Counted from the stretch's first letter, positions 27,340 through 36,485 are shown. The stretch is 64,000 bases of DNA from Streptomyces europaeiscabiei (GCF_036346855.1 NZ_CP107841.1:310001-374000), one strand, 5' to 3'. The notes: generated by a model from the sequence alone, not told the origin. Made by a program: numbers and translations.

Positions 27340-28062
27340 TCACAGCCACGCGGGCAGCTTCGGCGGGGATTCCCCACCGGCGGGATACAGAGGGCCGGGC
27401 ACAGGGCGTCCGGTCGCGTAGGCAGCCAGGCTGGGCAGGTCACCGCTCACCACGACCGGCTCCGCGCCGCCGGGCGCGCCCAGGGTCCAGGTACGGACGT
27501 CGCCCTTGATCCGCAGCTCGACGGGGGGACAGTCCGGGCGGGCCCGGAAGGCGGCCGCGACGTCGTCGACAAGGGCCGCGCACACCTCGCGCGGGACATC
27601 GTCGAAAGTGGTGATGTTCAGGTCGACGGTGTGGACCCACACCTCGCGCACTCGCATCCAGGGCACCTGGGAGACGGGTACCTCACGGCCTCGCGCGGTG
27701 CGGACGGTCGCTTCCCAGCACTCGTCCGGCATAGCGGCGAGTTCCCCGGCGAGTCGGCCGTCGGCCGCGAGCAGGTCGGCACGCAGCTCCTCGGCCGGCC
27801 GCCGGGCACCTTCCTCGATCTCGCGCGCACGTTGGTCGCCGCTGGCGTACATGGGTGTCTCGACGCCTGTCCGCGCCCAGGTCAGCAGGTTGACGAGGGC
27901 GTCGGCGTTGCGGGCGACATGGGCGACGACGTGGGCCCTGCTCCAGCCCGGCAGGTACGAGGGCATGGTGAGCCCCGAGTCGGTCAGCCAGTGCACGGCG
28001 GCTTCGAAGGCCGCCGTGCCCTTGGCCGCCCACTCCAGCGTCGCGGCCGGGCGGGCGTTCAC
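27340..28062 (-). CDS. Maleylpyruvate isomerase, mycothiol-dependent type
   Basis: 240 residues. The N-terminal four-helix DinB-like metal domain has WSRAHVVAHVARNADALVNL with the metal-binding His, and a later MRVREVWVHTVDL with Glu and His. The C-terminal domain carries PSLAAYATGRP. Enzymes of this type use mycothiol, the actinobacterial thiol, to isomerise maleylpyruvate to fumarylpyruvate, step 2 of the gentisate pathway. The GTG at 28062 overlaps the hydrolase stop as GTGA, so translation is coupled. Start choice: an upstream GTG would give ten more residues inside the previous gene. Confidence 0.9.
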   Translation of the reverse strand: MNARPAATLEWAAKGTAAFEAAVHWLTDSGLTMPSYLPGWSRAHVVAHVARNADALVNLLTWARTGVETPMYASGDQRAREIEEGARRPAEELRADLLAADGRLAGELAAMPDECWEATVRTARGREVPVSQVPWMRVREVWVHTVDLNITTFDDVPREVCAALVDDVAAAFRARPDCPPVELRIKGDVRTWTLGAPGGAEPVVVSGDLPSLAAYATGRPVPGPLYPAGGESPPKLPAWL

Positions 28063-28889
28063 CGTGTCTCGCGGCGGCAGGTGTTGCGGCACTCGCCGAT
28101 CCCCTCGATCCGGGTGACGAGGGTCGTACCGTCGTGCAGATAGCGGGCGGGCTTGCGGGCGTGGCCGACTCCGCCCGGAGTGCCGGTGGCGATCACGTCG
28201 CCGGGCACCAGCGTGATGATCTCGGACAGGTACGCGACCAGCGTTGCCGGGTCGAAGACGAGGTCACCGGTGTCGGCCTTCTGGACCGTGTCGCCGTCGA
28301 CCTCACAGGTCAGACTCAGGCCCTGGGCGGACACCGCCGGGTCGTCGGCGGTCACCAGCCACGGTCCGATGGGGGTGGTGGCCTCGAACGTCTTGCCCTG
28401 GTCCCACTGGGTGGTGCGGTACTGCCAGTCCCGGGCGGTGACGTCGTTGAGCACGGTGTACCCGGCGATCGCGGCCCGCGCCTGCTCCGTGTCGGCGTGC
28501 CGGACCTCGGCACCGATGACGACGCCGAGTTCGGCCTCCCAGTCCATCTGCGTGGACGCGGCGGGCAGGGTCACGTTGTCGTACGCGCCGACCAGCGCTC
28601 GCGCGAACTTGGAGAACAGCGTGGGGTGCGAGGGGAGTTCGCGGCCCATCTCCAGGATGTGGGTGCGGTAGTTGAGGCCGACGCACACGACCTTCTCCGG
28701 CGCGATGACGACGGGGGCGTAGTCAAGGGCGCCTTCGTACGTTTCGCCGTCGGCGTCCGCGGCACGTGCCGCCCAGTCGCCGTGGCTCAGGAAGGCCACG
28801 AGGTCGCTCTCGCCGAGGTCCACGGCCTTGTCCTCGTCGACGCGGACGGCGCGCGTGGTGCCGTTGACCCGGATGGTGGCGAGCTTCAC
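28059..28889 (-). CDS. Fumarylpyruvate hydrolase (fumarylacetoacetate hydrolase family)
   Basis: 276 residues with the FAH fold: VVCVGLNYRTHILEMGRELP, PTLFSKFARALVGAYD, the metal ligands in MDWEAELGVVIG and NDVTARDWQYR, and GDVIATGTPGGVG. It should split fumarylpyruvate into fumarate and pyruvate, the last gentisate step. The GTG at 28889 overlaps the dioxygenase stop (GTGA), and GAGGAG lies before it. The frame opens 36 codons earlier but those overlap the dioxygenase. Confidence 0.92.
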   Translation of the reverse strand: MKLATIRVNGTTRAVRVDEDKAVDLGESDLVAFLSHGDWAARAADADGETYEGALDYAPVVIAPEKVVCVGLNYRTHILEMGRELPSHPTLFSKFARALVGAYDNVTLPAASTQMDWEAELGVVIGAEVRHADTEQARAAIAGYTVLNDVTARDWQYRTTQWDQGKTFEATTPIGPWLVTADDPAVSAQGLSLTCEVDGDTVQKADTGDLVFDPATLVAYLSEIITLVPGDVIATGTPGGVGHARKPARYLHDGTTLVTRIEGIGECRNTCRRETR

Positions 28890-29962
28890 TTGTGTTCTCC
28901 TCGGGAGGTACGGGCGAGTCCCAGGGCTTCGTAGACGGGCTCGTCGCTGAAACGGAAAAGGTCGACCTGGGTGCGGGCGGACAGCGAGACCTCGCACCAG
29001 GACGGGACTACGAACAGGTCGCCCGTGGCGATCTCGAAGACCTTGTCGCCGACTCGGGCGACCGCCTCACCCTCGAACACCTGCCAGACCGCGGAGCCGA
29101 CCGAACGCACGGAGGCGGTCTGTGCACCGGCCCGCAGTCGGCGCATCTCGGTGCGCATCGTGACCAGGGCGTCCCGGCCGGTGGTCGGGTTGGAGAAGCG
29201 GACTCCGGCGTGCCCGGGCTCGATCACGCCGGCTACGCCTTCGTCCTCCAGCTCCAGCTGGGCGGTCAGGGCGGCGTCGGTGTGCTCCCAGCGGTAGGCG
29301 CCCAGCGGGGAGTTGGGCTGGTCGGGCCGGCTGATCGGGCGCAGCCCGGGGTGGCCCCACAGTCGCTCACCGCGAGAGCGTTCGGGGGTTTCGCGGGTGG
29401 AGAGTTCGTCGGGGCCGAACTCGAAGAAGCCCGCGTCCAGCTTGGAGACGAGGGGGATGTCGAGTCCGTCGAGCCAGGCCATCGGCTTGTCGGTGACGTT
29501 CTGGTGCTCGTGGAAGGCCCAGCTGGGCGTGAGCAGCAGGTCGCCCCGCCGCATCGCGACCGCGTCGCCGTCGACGTTGGTCCACACGCCCTCGCCTTCG
29601 AGAACGAACCGGAAGGCTCCCTGGCTGTGCCGGTGCGAGGGGGCGATCTCGCGCGGCCCCAGGTACTGGATCGCGGTCCACAGGGTCGTGGTGGCGAAGG
29701 GAAGGCCCGGGAGGCCGGGGTTGGACAGTGCCATGGCACGGCGCTCGCCGCCACGCCCCACCGGTACGAGCTCTCCGGAGCGCTGCGCGATGGGCAGCAG
29801 CTCCGACCACCGCCACAGGTGCGGTACCGCGGCGGGCTGCGGCGACATCGGCATGAGACCGTCCACCTGCGTCCACAGCGGGATCAGACCCGCGTCCTCG
29901 AAGTCCGCGTACAACTCGTCGAGCAGCTTGCGCTCGGTCTGCTCGCTGGTGGTATCGGTCAC
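28886..29962 (-). CDS. Gentisate 1,2-dioxygenase
   Basis: 358 residues forming two cupin domains. The iron site is in SHRHSQGAFRFVLEGEG (HxH) with the later His of PSWAFHEHQNVTDKP, and the substrate region reads WLDGLDIPLVSKLDAGFFEF. A second cupin covers about 250-340. It opens the gentisate ring with Fe(II) and O2 to give maleylpyruvate. The GTG at 29962 is preceded by TGGAGG. It is the first gene of a tightly overlapping operon and lies opposite an IclR regulator. Confidence 0.94.
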   Translation of the reverse strand: MTDTTSEQTERKLLDELYADFEDAGLIPLWTQVDGLMPMSPQPAAVPHLWRWSELLPIAQRSGELVPVGRGGERRAMALSNPGLPGLPFATTTLWTAIQYLGPREIAPSHRHSQGAFRFVLEGEGVWTNVDGDAVAMRRGDLLLTPSWAFHEHQNVTDKPMAWLDGLDIPLVSKLDAGFFEFGPDELSTRETPERSRGERLWGHPGLRPISRPDQPNSPLGAYRWEHTDAALTAQLELEDEGVAGVIEPGHAGVRFSNPTTGRDALVTMRTEMRRLRAGAQTASVRSVGSAVWQVFEGEAVARVGDKVFEIATGDLFVVPSWCEVSLSARTQVDLFRFSDEPVYEALGLARTSRGEHK

Positions 29963-30043
29963 GGAGACCTCCAGGTCGTGTGTTCGGCGACCGCCGGAAG
30001 AAGCGCGCATCGTTCAGCGCTGGTCCTGACGCTACGCCGCCGT

Positions 30044-30081
30044 TTCCTCCCAGAGGAATCCATGAAGCGTAGAATTCCTCT
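30044..30081. promoter_or_regulatory. IclR operator palindromes
   Basis: TTCCTC-CCA-GAGGAA (30044-30058) is a perfect palindrome. It overlaps an inverted pair AGAGGAAT ... ATTCCTCT (30052-30059 and 30074-30081) that ends at the IclR start codon. The position would block iclR and command the divergent gentisate promoter. Confidence 0.75.
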
Positions 30082-30855
30082 ATGGAGAATTCAGCGGGCG
30101 CTGCGCCCAGCCCCTCATATCCGGTGAGCGCCGCGGGCAACGCCCTGCGCGTCGTCCGGCTGCTGCACGAGCTCGACGAGCTGCGGGTGATGGACGTCGC
30201 CGACCGGCTCGGCGTCGCGCGCTCGACCGCTCACCGCATCCTCGCGATGCTCGTCTTCGAGGGATTCGCGGCGCAGGACCGCCACAAGGTGTACCGGCCG
30301 GGGCCGGCTCTGCAGGCGATCAGGGGAAGCCAGGCCGCCCCTCCCCCGGACCTGATCACCATCGCCCACCCCCACCTGCAACGGCTGGCGGACGCCGTCC
30401 GTGAGACGACCCACCTGATGGTGCTCGATGGCAACGGAGCCCGCTTCCTGGACGGCGTGGAGGGCCCACAGGCGCTGCGGGTCAGCTACCGCACCGGCAC
30501 GCTCCTGCCCGCCCACGTCACCTCGGGCGGCAAGGCCATGCTCGCGGCACTGCCGGCCGACCGGCTCCGGGCCCTCTACCCCAACGGGCTCCCCGGGGAG
30601 GGGTCCGACGCTTCCGGCGACGTGGAGCGGCTGTTCAACGAGCTGGTGGCGGTACGACGGGACGGCTACGCGATCAACCTGCAGGAGAGCGAGCGCGGAG
30701 TGCACGCCGTCGGTGCCTGTGTGCGCGATCGCACGGGCACCGCCGTGGCCGCCGTGGCGGTCGCGGCTCCGTCGGTCCGGTGCACCCGCGCGAGCCTGGC
30801 AGCGTTGTCCCGTCCCCTGCTGGCAGCCGTGCAGGACATCGGTCAGGGGCTGTGA
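30082..30855 (+). CDS. IclR-family regulator of the gentisate operon
   Basis: 257 residues. The winged HTH (about 20-75) reads ALRVVRLLHELDELRVMDVA, DRLGVARSTAHRILAMLV. The GAF-like effector domain (about 90-250) includes LPAHVTSGGKAMLAALP and the DGYAINLQESERGVHAVGA signature. IclR proteins commonly control gentisate and related aromatic operons, binding the pathway acid. The ATG is flush with the inverted repeats at 30044-30081, pointing to autoregulation. Confidence 0.92.
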   Translation: MENSAGAAPSPSYPVSAAGNALRVVRLLHELDELRVMDVADRLGVARSTAHRILAMLVFEGFAAQDRHKVYRPGPALQAIRGSQAAPPPDLITIAHPHLQRLADAVRETTHLMVLDGNGARFLDGVEGPQALRVSYRTGTLLPAHVTSGGKAMLAALPADRLRALYPNGLPGEGSDASGDVERLFNELVAVRRDGYAINLQESERGVHAVGACVRDRTGTAVAAVAVAAPSVRCTRASLAALSRPLLAAVQDIGQGL

Positions 30856-30863
30856 ACGGCGCG

Positions 30864-30905
30864 ACGGTGTGCGGCACCGTCCGTCTCAGGGGTGCCGCAC
30901 GCCGT
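30864..30905. terminator. Bidirectional hairpin between iclR and aldehyde dehydrogenase
   Basis: Arms 30864-30878 and 30891-30905 pair with one mismatch and a 12-base loop. It lies between convergent stop codons (30855 and 30954). Confidence 0.7.
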
Positions 30906-30953
30906 GTCTTCGCGTCTTCGCGGCGGGTTACGTCGCCTCGAAGACCGGGTTGC

Positions 30954-32444
30954 TCACTTGTCGTGTCCGGTCACCTCGAGGGACGGCGCCCAGCGCGGCA
31001 TCTCGCCCCTCCCGGAGACCAGGCGGATGTTCTTGCTGTAGCCGTACTCGCCCAGGGTTTGCGCCGAAGTCTCCCGGCCGTAGCCGCTCGCGCCGACACC
31101 ACCGAACGGCGTGCCCGTGAAGTTCCGGTTGTAGTTGTTCACGAAGACGAACCCGGTGTGCAGGGCGCGGCTGACCCGCAGTGCGCGCTCCGAGTCCGGC
31201 GTGAACACCGCGGCGACCAGGCCGAAGTCGGTGCCGTTGGCGATCCTGACGGCCTCGTCCTCGTCGTGGAACGGGATCATCGAGATGACCGGGCCGAAGA
31301 TCTCCTCCTGCGCGATGCGCATGTCCGGGCGGACGCCGGTGAACAGTGTCGGCGCGACGTAGTAGCCGCCCGCCAGCTCCGGGTCGTCGGGGAGCGGCGC
31401 CTGCGCCGCGATCGTGGCACCCTCCTGGACACCTATGTCGATGTAGTCCAGCACTCGCTTGCGCTGGGCGGCGGACACCATCGGTCCGATGTGCGTGCCG
31501 GGGTCGACGCCGTTGCCGACGCGCAGCCGCTTCACCGCGTTGCCGTAGCGGCGCGCGACCTCGTCGTAGATGTCGGCGTGTACGAGGACACGGGACGCCG
31601 AGGTACAGGCCTCGCCCTGGTTGAAGAGGCCGCCCTCGATCGCCCACGGCAGCGCCAGGTCGAGGTCCGCGTCCTCGAAGATGATGAACGGGTCCTTGCC
31701 GCCGAGCTCCATCAGGGTCGGCGTCAGGTTGTCGGCAGCGGTCTTGATGACCGAGACGCCGGTGGTGGGCGACCCGGTGAACGAGATTTTGCCGACGAGC
31801 GGGTGTCCGGCGAGCCGGGACCCGATCGAGCCGGTGCCGGGAAGGATGTGGACCACGTCGTCGGGCAGGACGGACTGGATGATCTCCACCATGCGCATGG
31901 ATGAGAGCGGGGCCTGCTCCGGCGGCTTGATCACCACCGCGTTGCCGACGGCCAGCGCCGGGGCCAGCTTGCTGGCTGTGTGGATCGGCGGCCAGTTGAA
32001 CGGCACGATCGCGGCGATGACGCCGTAGGGTTCGAGCACGGTGATGTCCAGCAGGTTTCCGCCGTCGTTGACCTGGCCGGGCATGGAGTCGCACAGGCTC
32101 GCGAAGTACTCGAAGAGCCCGATCGCCGCGTTCACGTCCCCGTTGCGCGCCTGGGTCAGTGGTTTGCCGTTGTCGCTGCACTCCAGGGTCGCGATCTCGT
32201 CGGCGTGCTCGCGTATCGCCTGAGCGATCTTCCGCAGCCAGCTGCCGCGCTCGCGGGCGGTGCGGGCCCTCCAGGAGAAGTGCGCGTCGTAGGCCGCCTG
32301 TACGGCCTGGTCGACTTCCTTGTCGCCGGCGCCCTGGACGACGGCCAGTGGCGCGCCGGTCGCGGGGTTGTCGACGGTGAACTGATCGGCGGCGTCCTGG
32401 GACGACCACCGGGTGCGGATCTCGCGTGGTGACGACTTGGCCAC
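30954..32444 (-). CDS. Aldehyde dehydrogenase (NAD(P)+)
   Basis: 496 residues. Family motifs are VPFNWPPIHTASKLAPALA, ISFTGSPTTG, the general-base Glu in LMELGGKDP, and the catalytic Cys in FNQGEACTSASRV at about residue 290. The C-terminus shows FGGVGASGYGRE. It oxidises an aldehyde to the acid in the cytoplasm; its place beside the gentisate operon suggests an aromatic aldehyde such as a salicylaldehyde-type substrate (inference only). An oxidoreductase pseudogene lies 79 bases upstream in the same direction. Confidence 0.92.
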   Translation of the reverse strand: MAKSSPREIRTRWSSQDAADQFTVDNPATGAPLAVVQGAGDKEVDQAVQAAYDAHFSWRARTARERGSWLRKIAQAIREHADEIATLECSDNGKPLTQARNGDVNAAIGLFEYFASLCDSMPGQVNDGGNLLDITVLEPYGVIAAIVPFNWPPIHTASKLAPALAVGNAVVIKPPEQAPLSSMRMVEIIQSVLPDDVVHILPGTGSIGSRLAGHPLVGKISFTGSPTTGVSVIKTAADNLTPTLMELGGKDPFIIFEDADLDLALPWAIEGGLFNQGEACTSASRVLVHADIYDEVARRYGNAVKRLRVGNGVDPGTHIGPMVSAAQRKRVLDYIDIGVQEGATIAAQAPLPDDPELAGGYYVAPTLFTGVRPDMRIAQEEIFGPVISMIPFHDEDEAVRIANGTDFGLVAAVFTPDSERALRVSRALHTGFVFVNNYNRNFTGTPFGGVGASGYGRETSAQTLGEYGYSKNIRLVSGRGEMPRWAPSLEVTGHDK

Positions 32445-32523
32445 GACCTTGCTCCGTTCAGGGGTGTGCTTGGTTTGACGGCTCGCTCGCAGGATGCGGT
32501 GGCAGCCGGTCGATGACGGCCCG

Positions 32524-33443
32524 TCAGGGCCTGAGAACGATCTTGCCGTTCGTGTGTCGGCGTTCCAGCTCTCGGAAGGCCTCTCGGACTTCGTCGAGCC
32601 GGTAGACGCCTGCTATGGGGATCTCCAGATCCCCATCGGCGATCAGCGTGGCGACTTCCCGCAGGACGTCGGCGCTTGCCGCCGCCGCGCTGCCCTCCGC
32701 CTTGGTGCCGTGCTTCGCCGCGCCGGGGAAGTCGATGATCATGTTGATCCGTTCACCGGGTACACCGAGTTCCAGGGCCAGTTCGATGTAGGGAGCGCCG
32801 AGGGTGTCGATGAAGGCGTCGATCGTGCCGCCGGCCACCGCGCGGATGCGCTCGCCGACATCCTCGCCATAGGTCAGTGGGATCGCTCCGTGCCGGGCAA
32901 GCCATGCGTGGTGGGGCTCACTGGCCAGGCCGATGACGGTGGCTCCGGCGCGCCGGGCGAGTTGGACGACGAGAGAGCCCACTCCACCTGCGGCCCCGGA
33001 GACGACGACGGTCTCGCCACGCTTGACCCTGACGCGTGTACGGCCGCGTACCCCGTGGTCCCGGCGACGAAGAGCGCGCCTGCCCGCTCCCACGGGACCG
33101 CCGCCGGTCGGGGGGTGAGGTGGTCGTCGTCGACGATCACGTACTCGGCGTGGCTGGCCTGCTTGTGGGTGAAGCCGATCACTTCGTCACCGACGGCGAA
33201 TCCGGTCGCTCCCGCACCCAGTTCCTCGACAATCCCGGCGAGGTCGCTGCCCTGCCCCGACGGAAACGTCGCCGGAAACCTGTCGTGCAGGAACCCCCGC
33301 CGGATCGCGGCCTCGCCCGGGTTGATCCCGGCCGCCACCACCTTGACGAGGACCTGGCGTTCACCGGGCACGGTCCGTTCGACATCGACCACGTTCAGTA
33401 CGTCGATGCCGCCGTACTCGGTGAATCGCACTGCTTTGGGCAT
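32524..33443 (-). pseudogene. NADPH-quinone-type oxidoreductase (MDR), one-base frameshift
   Basis: The start MPKAVRFTEYGGIDVLNVVD and GroES half run to GTTGYAAVHA. One base is then missing near 33035, and VRVKRGETVVVSGAAGGVGS to GKIVLRP continues in another frame. Joined, the product would be about 305 residues and complete, with the GxxGGVGS nucleotide loop and no zinc ligands. Because nothing else is damaged, a sequencing error is as likely as a real mutation. Confidence 0.8.
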
Positions 33444-33505
33444 CGCGGCTCCTCAGGTCGCACCGCGGGTGAAGGGAATGCGGGCCCACGCGGACTGTCG
33501 GCCGT

Positions 33506-34699
33506 TCACAGCCCCAGAATGCGTTCGGCATTGCCGTGCGCGATGCGGGCGAGGTCGGCCCGCGCGTATGGTGCGGAACGCAGGAACGCCACCGCATCGG
33601 CGCTGGACTCGAACGGGTAGTCGATGGAGAACAGCACCCGGTCGACACCGACAGCATGGACGGCTCCCAGCAGCGCGGCATGGGACATGACTCCGCTGGT
33701 GGTGACGTACACGTTGTTGCGCAGGTAGTACGAGGGCAGGTGCTGCACCCTCCGCTCAACCGGAACTTGGGCGGGGTAGCGGCTGTCGAGCCGAGCCATC
33801 TGGAACGGCAGCAGCTCGCCCATGTGACCCAACATCACTGATGCGCCCGGGAACTCGTCGAACACGCCGCCGTAGATCAGCCGGAGCGCATGGGCGCCCA
33901 CCGTCGCGGTCCAGCCCCAGGACGGCCCGACCAGCACGGGATGCCCGTCGAAGACACGCCACTTGTCGGCCGGAATGACAGCCGGATGCAGATACAGCGT
34001 CACGCCGAGGCGCTCCAGCTCGGCCCATACGGGCCTGAACTGCGGCTCGTCCAGGTAGTGCCCCCGCACATGGTCGTTGTACAGCACACCCTTGAGCCCG
34101 AGCTCCTTCACCGCCCGACGCAGCTCCACGACCGCGGCCTTCGGGTCCTGCAGCGGAAGCACCGCGAAACCCGCGAACCGGTTCGGATGACTGGCGACCG
34201 CCTTGGCCAGATGGTCGTTGACCCGTCGCGCCACGGCCACCGCCTCCGCCGGATCCTCGATCACTTCCAGGCCCGGCGTGGAGTAGGAGAGGACCTGCAT
34301 GTCGACGCCGTTGGCGTCCATGTCGGCCAGCCGCAGCTCGGTCACGTCGTCCAGGCGCCGGAACCACTCCCGCTTGGTCTCGTCCGTTGCCTCCAAGCGC
34401 TCACGGATCGCCGCCTCCTGCCGGATGGCTCCGGGAATGGAGAACGCCTCCTCCACAGCTACGATGCGCATCTTCTTCTCCTTTTTGGCGTTCCGATGGT
34501 CTTTCGAGCCGCCGACTGTCATGGAGGCAGGGCTGCCAGGCACTGCCTCCGCGGCGAGCGCGGGTCGTCCCGCGACCAGACCGCCGGCCGCGGCGGCTCC
34601 TCCGGCAGCTGCGGTCGCGGCGAGGAATCCTCGCCGGGTGGCTGCGGTCAGGGGCTCGGCGGGTGGAGTCACGGCTCGGAAAGGACGTTCGTCGGACAT
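33506..34699 (-). CDS. Amidohydrolase (gamma-resorcylate decarboxylase-like) with an added Tat leader
   Basis: 397 residues from the ATG at 34699. Residues 1-76 form a Tat leader (TRRGFLAATAAAGG, PALAAEA). The enzyme proper starts at residue 77 (MRIVAVEEAFSIPG), whose own ATG at 34471 still has AAAAAGGAGAAGAAG before it. The barrel has LYLHPAVIP, VMLGHMGELLPF and the Asp of VLFSIDYPFES, but the usual N-terminal EEH metal motif reads EEA. The leader and ~50 bases upstream resemble the start of the Fe-S subunit gene at 46354-47001, so this looks like a fusion. The likely role is reversible decarboxylation of a hydroxybenzoate; the leader could export it. Confidence 0.85.
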   Translation of the reverse strand: MSDERPFRAVTPPAEPLTAATRRGFLAATAAAGGAAAAGGLVAGRPALAAEAVPGSPASMTVGGSKDHRNAKKEKKMRIVAVEEAFSIPGAIRQEAAIRERLEATDETKREWFRRLDDVTELRLADMDANGVDMQVLSYSTPGLEVIEDPAEAVAVARRVNDHLAKAVASHPNRFAGFAVLPLQDPKAAVVELRRAVKELGLKGVLYNDHVRGHYLDEPQFRPVWAELERLGVTLYLHPAVIPADKWRVFDGHPVLVGPSWGWTATVGAHALRLIYGGVFDEFPGASVMLGHMGELLPFQMARLDSRYPAQVPVERRVQHLPSYYLRNNVYVTTSGVMSHAALLGAVHAVGVDRVLFSIDYPFESSADAVAFLRSAPYARADLARIAHGNAERILGL

Positions 34700-34949
34700 G
34701 TCCGCTCTTCCTCGATGGTGGCGCGGTGGTTGTCGGGACGTCCCATCGCAATCGTGCTCCGCGGAGGTGCGCGTCGTTCCCCAGTGGGACATCGGCTGTC
34801 GTGGTCGGCTCGCACTGGGCGACGGACCGTGTCCGGCGACCGGGTCCGAGGCGGGCACCGCCCTCCCGGACCCGGTGCCGTCAGTCAGTGACCGGTCTGG
34901 CGACGGGGTGGATGTCGGCCCGGACAGTGCGCCTCTGGCCGCCGGTCGA

Positions 34950-36485
34950 TCAGGCGGTCTTCTTGTCGCTCTCGGCCAGGATCCTGTCGCGCACACCGGC
35001 GAGAGCTCCCTCAATCGCGCCCGCGGGCCTGCCGAAGGTGCTGGCCGAGAACTGAGCGGGGCCGGTCTTGGCGGTGAAGGAGTGCGGGTAGGCGAACTCC
35101 CGGAGTCCTTCTTCGCCCTGCTTGCGCCCATAACCACTGTCGCCGCGACCGCCGAAGGGCACCGCGGGGTTCATGGAGAACACCAGTGCGTCGTTGATGC
35201 TGGTCATTCCGACGCGGAGCTGACGGGCGATGGCTTCGCCGCGGTCGCGGCTGAAGACGGCACTGCCCAGTCCGTACCGGCTGGCGTTGATGTGAGCGAT
35301 GGCCTCTTCGGTGTCGGCGACCTTGACGACGGCCAGTGTCGGACCGAACGTCTCCTCCGTCGCCGCGAGGGAGTCGGGGGTCACGCCGACGAGGACGGTG
35401 GGGGTGACATAGCGGTCACCCACCGCGTCGAGGCCGCCTACGGTGGCTGTCGCACCGCGTTCGAGAGCGTCCCGGATGTGCTCCCGGATGATCGGGATCT
35501 GGGTGGGCAGGGGAACCGGCCCGATCTCCGCGTCCTCGCCACTGCCGACGCGAACCTGCTTGGCAAGCTCACTGACCTTCTCGACGAACTCGTCGTGGAC
35601 CGACTCGACGACGTAGGCCACTTCGAGACTGATGCAGCCGTGTCCGGTGTTCTGCATGGCACCCCACACGACGTGCTTGGCGGCTTCGTCCAGGTCGGCG
35701 TCCTCGGCCACGACGACGCCGTCCTTTCCTCCCAGTTCCAGCAGAACGGGGGTCAGGGTCTGCGCGCACTGGGCGGCCACGGTCTTGCCCGTGGTGACGC
35801 TGCCGGTGAAGGCGAGCTTGTTCAGGCCGGCCTCGATGAGCGCCCCGCCCGTGGCCCCGAACCCGTTCAGGGTCTGCAGGACGGAGGGAAGGTCCGGAAC
35901 GGCCCGCTGCCAGGTCCGGACGAGCCACTCCCCGACGCCGGGCGTGATCTGGCTGGGCTTGAGGATGGCGGCGTTGCCGGCCGCGATCGCCTCGATCAGG
36001 ATGGCCCCGGGGGTGAGCAGGGGGAAGTTCCACGGCCCGATGACACCGACGACGCCGTAGGGCTGGTATTCGAGCCACGCGCGCTGATTGGGCACGGTAC
36101 GGCTGCCGGGGAGCTCCCGGCGTCCCAGCACACGCTCGGCGTTCTCGATGGCGTACTGCACGTGTTCCAGAATCCCGAGCACTTCCACGCGGGCGTCATC
36201 GAGGGGCTTGCCGTTCTCGGTGTGAATGAGCGCGGCGCCCTCCTCGCCACTGACGGCTATCTCCCGTCGCCAGGCACGCAGCCGCTCCGCGCGGCCCTCG
36301 AATCCGAGGTCCCACCAGGCCGCGGCGACCGAGCGGGCGTCAGCGACGGCCGCGGCCGCCTCCTTCTTCCCCGCCACGGGGTATCGCGCGAACTCGGCTC
36401 CGGTGGCCTGATCGACGGTGATCACCTCACTGCCGTCCTGTCCGATGACTCCATCACGCGTGCTCGTCGGATTGTTGTTACTCAC
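34950..36485 (-). CDS. Aldehyde dehydrogenase, succinate-semialdehyde-dehydrogenase-like
   Basis: 511 residues. Motifs are VIGPWNFPLLTPGAILIEAI, LAFTGSVTTGKTVAAQ, general base in LLELGGKDGVVV, and catalytic Cys in QNTGHGCISLEVAYV. Its C-terminus FGGRGDSGYGRKQGEEGLRE, with the tail to TFGRP, is that of the SSADH/ALDH branch that handles semialdehydes or aromatic aldehydes. The GTG at 36485 has GGGAG upstream. A TCAAG-type palindrome lies 187 bases ahead of the start. Confidence 0.92.
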   Translation of the reverse strand: MSNNNPTSTRDGVIGQDGSEVITVDQATGAEFARYPVAGKKEAAAAVADARSVAAAWWDLGFEGRAERLRAWRREIAVSGEEGAALIHTENGKPLDDARVEVLGILEHVQYAIENAERVLGRRELPGSRTVPNQRAWLEYQPYGVVGVIGPWNFPLLTPGAILIEAIAAGNAAILKPSQITPGVGEWLVRTWQRAVPDLPSVLQTLNGFGATGGALIEAGLNKLAFTGSVTTGKTVAAQCAQTLTPVLLELGGKDGVVVAEDADLDEAAKHVVWGAMQNTGHGCISLEVAYVVESVHDEFVEKVSELAKQVRVGSGEDAEIGPVPLPTQIPIIREHIRDALERGATATVGGLDAVGDRYVTPTVLVGVTPDSLAATEETFGPTLAVVKVADTEEAIAHINASRYGLGSAVFSRDRGEAIARQLRVGMTSINDALVFSMNPAVPFGGRGDSGYGRKQGEEGLREFAYPHSFTAKTGPAQFSASTFGRPAGAIEGALAGVRDRILAESDKKTA

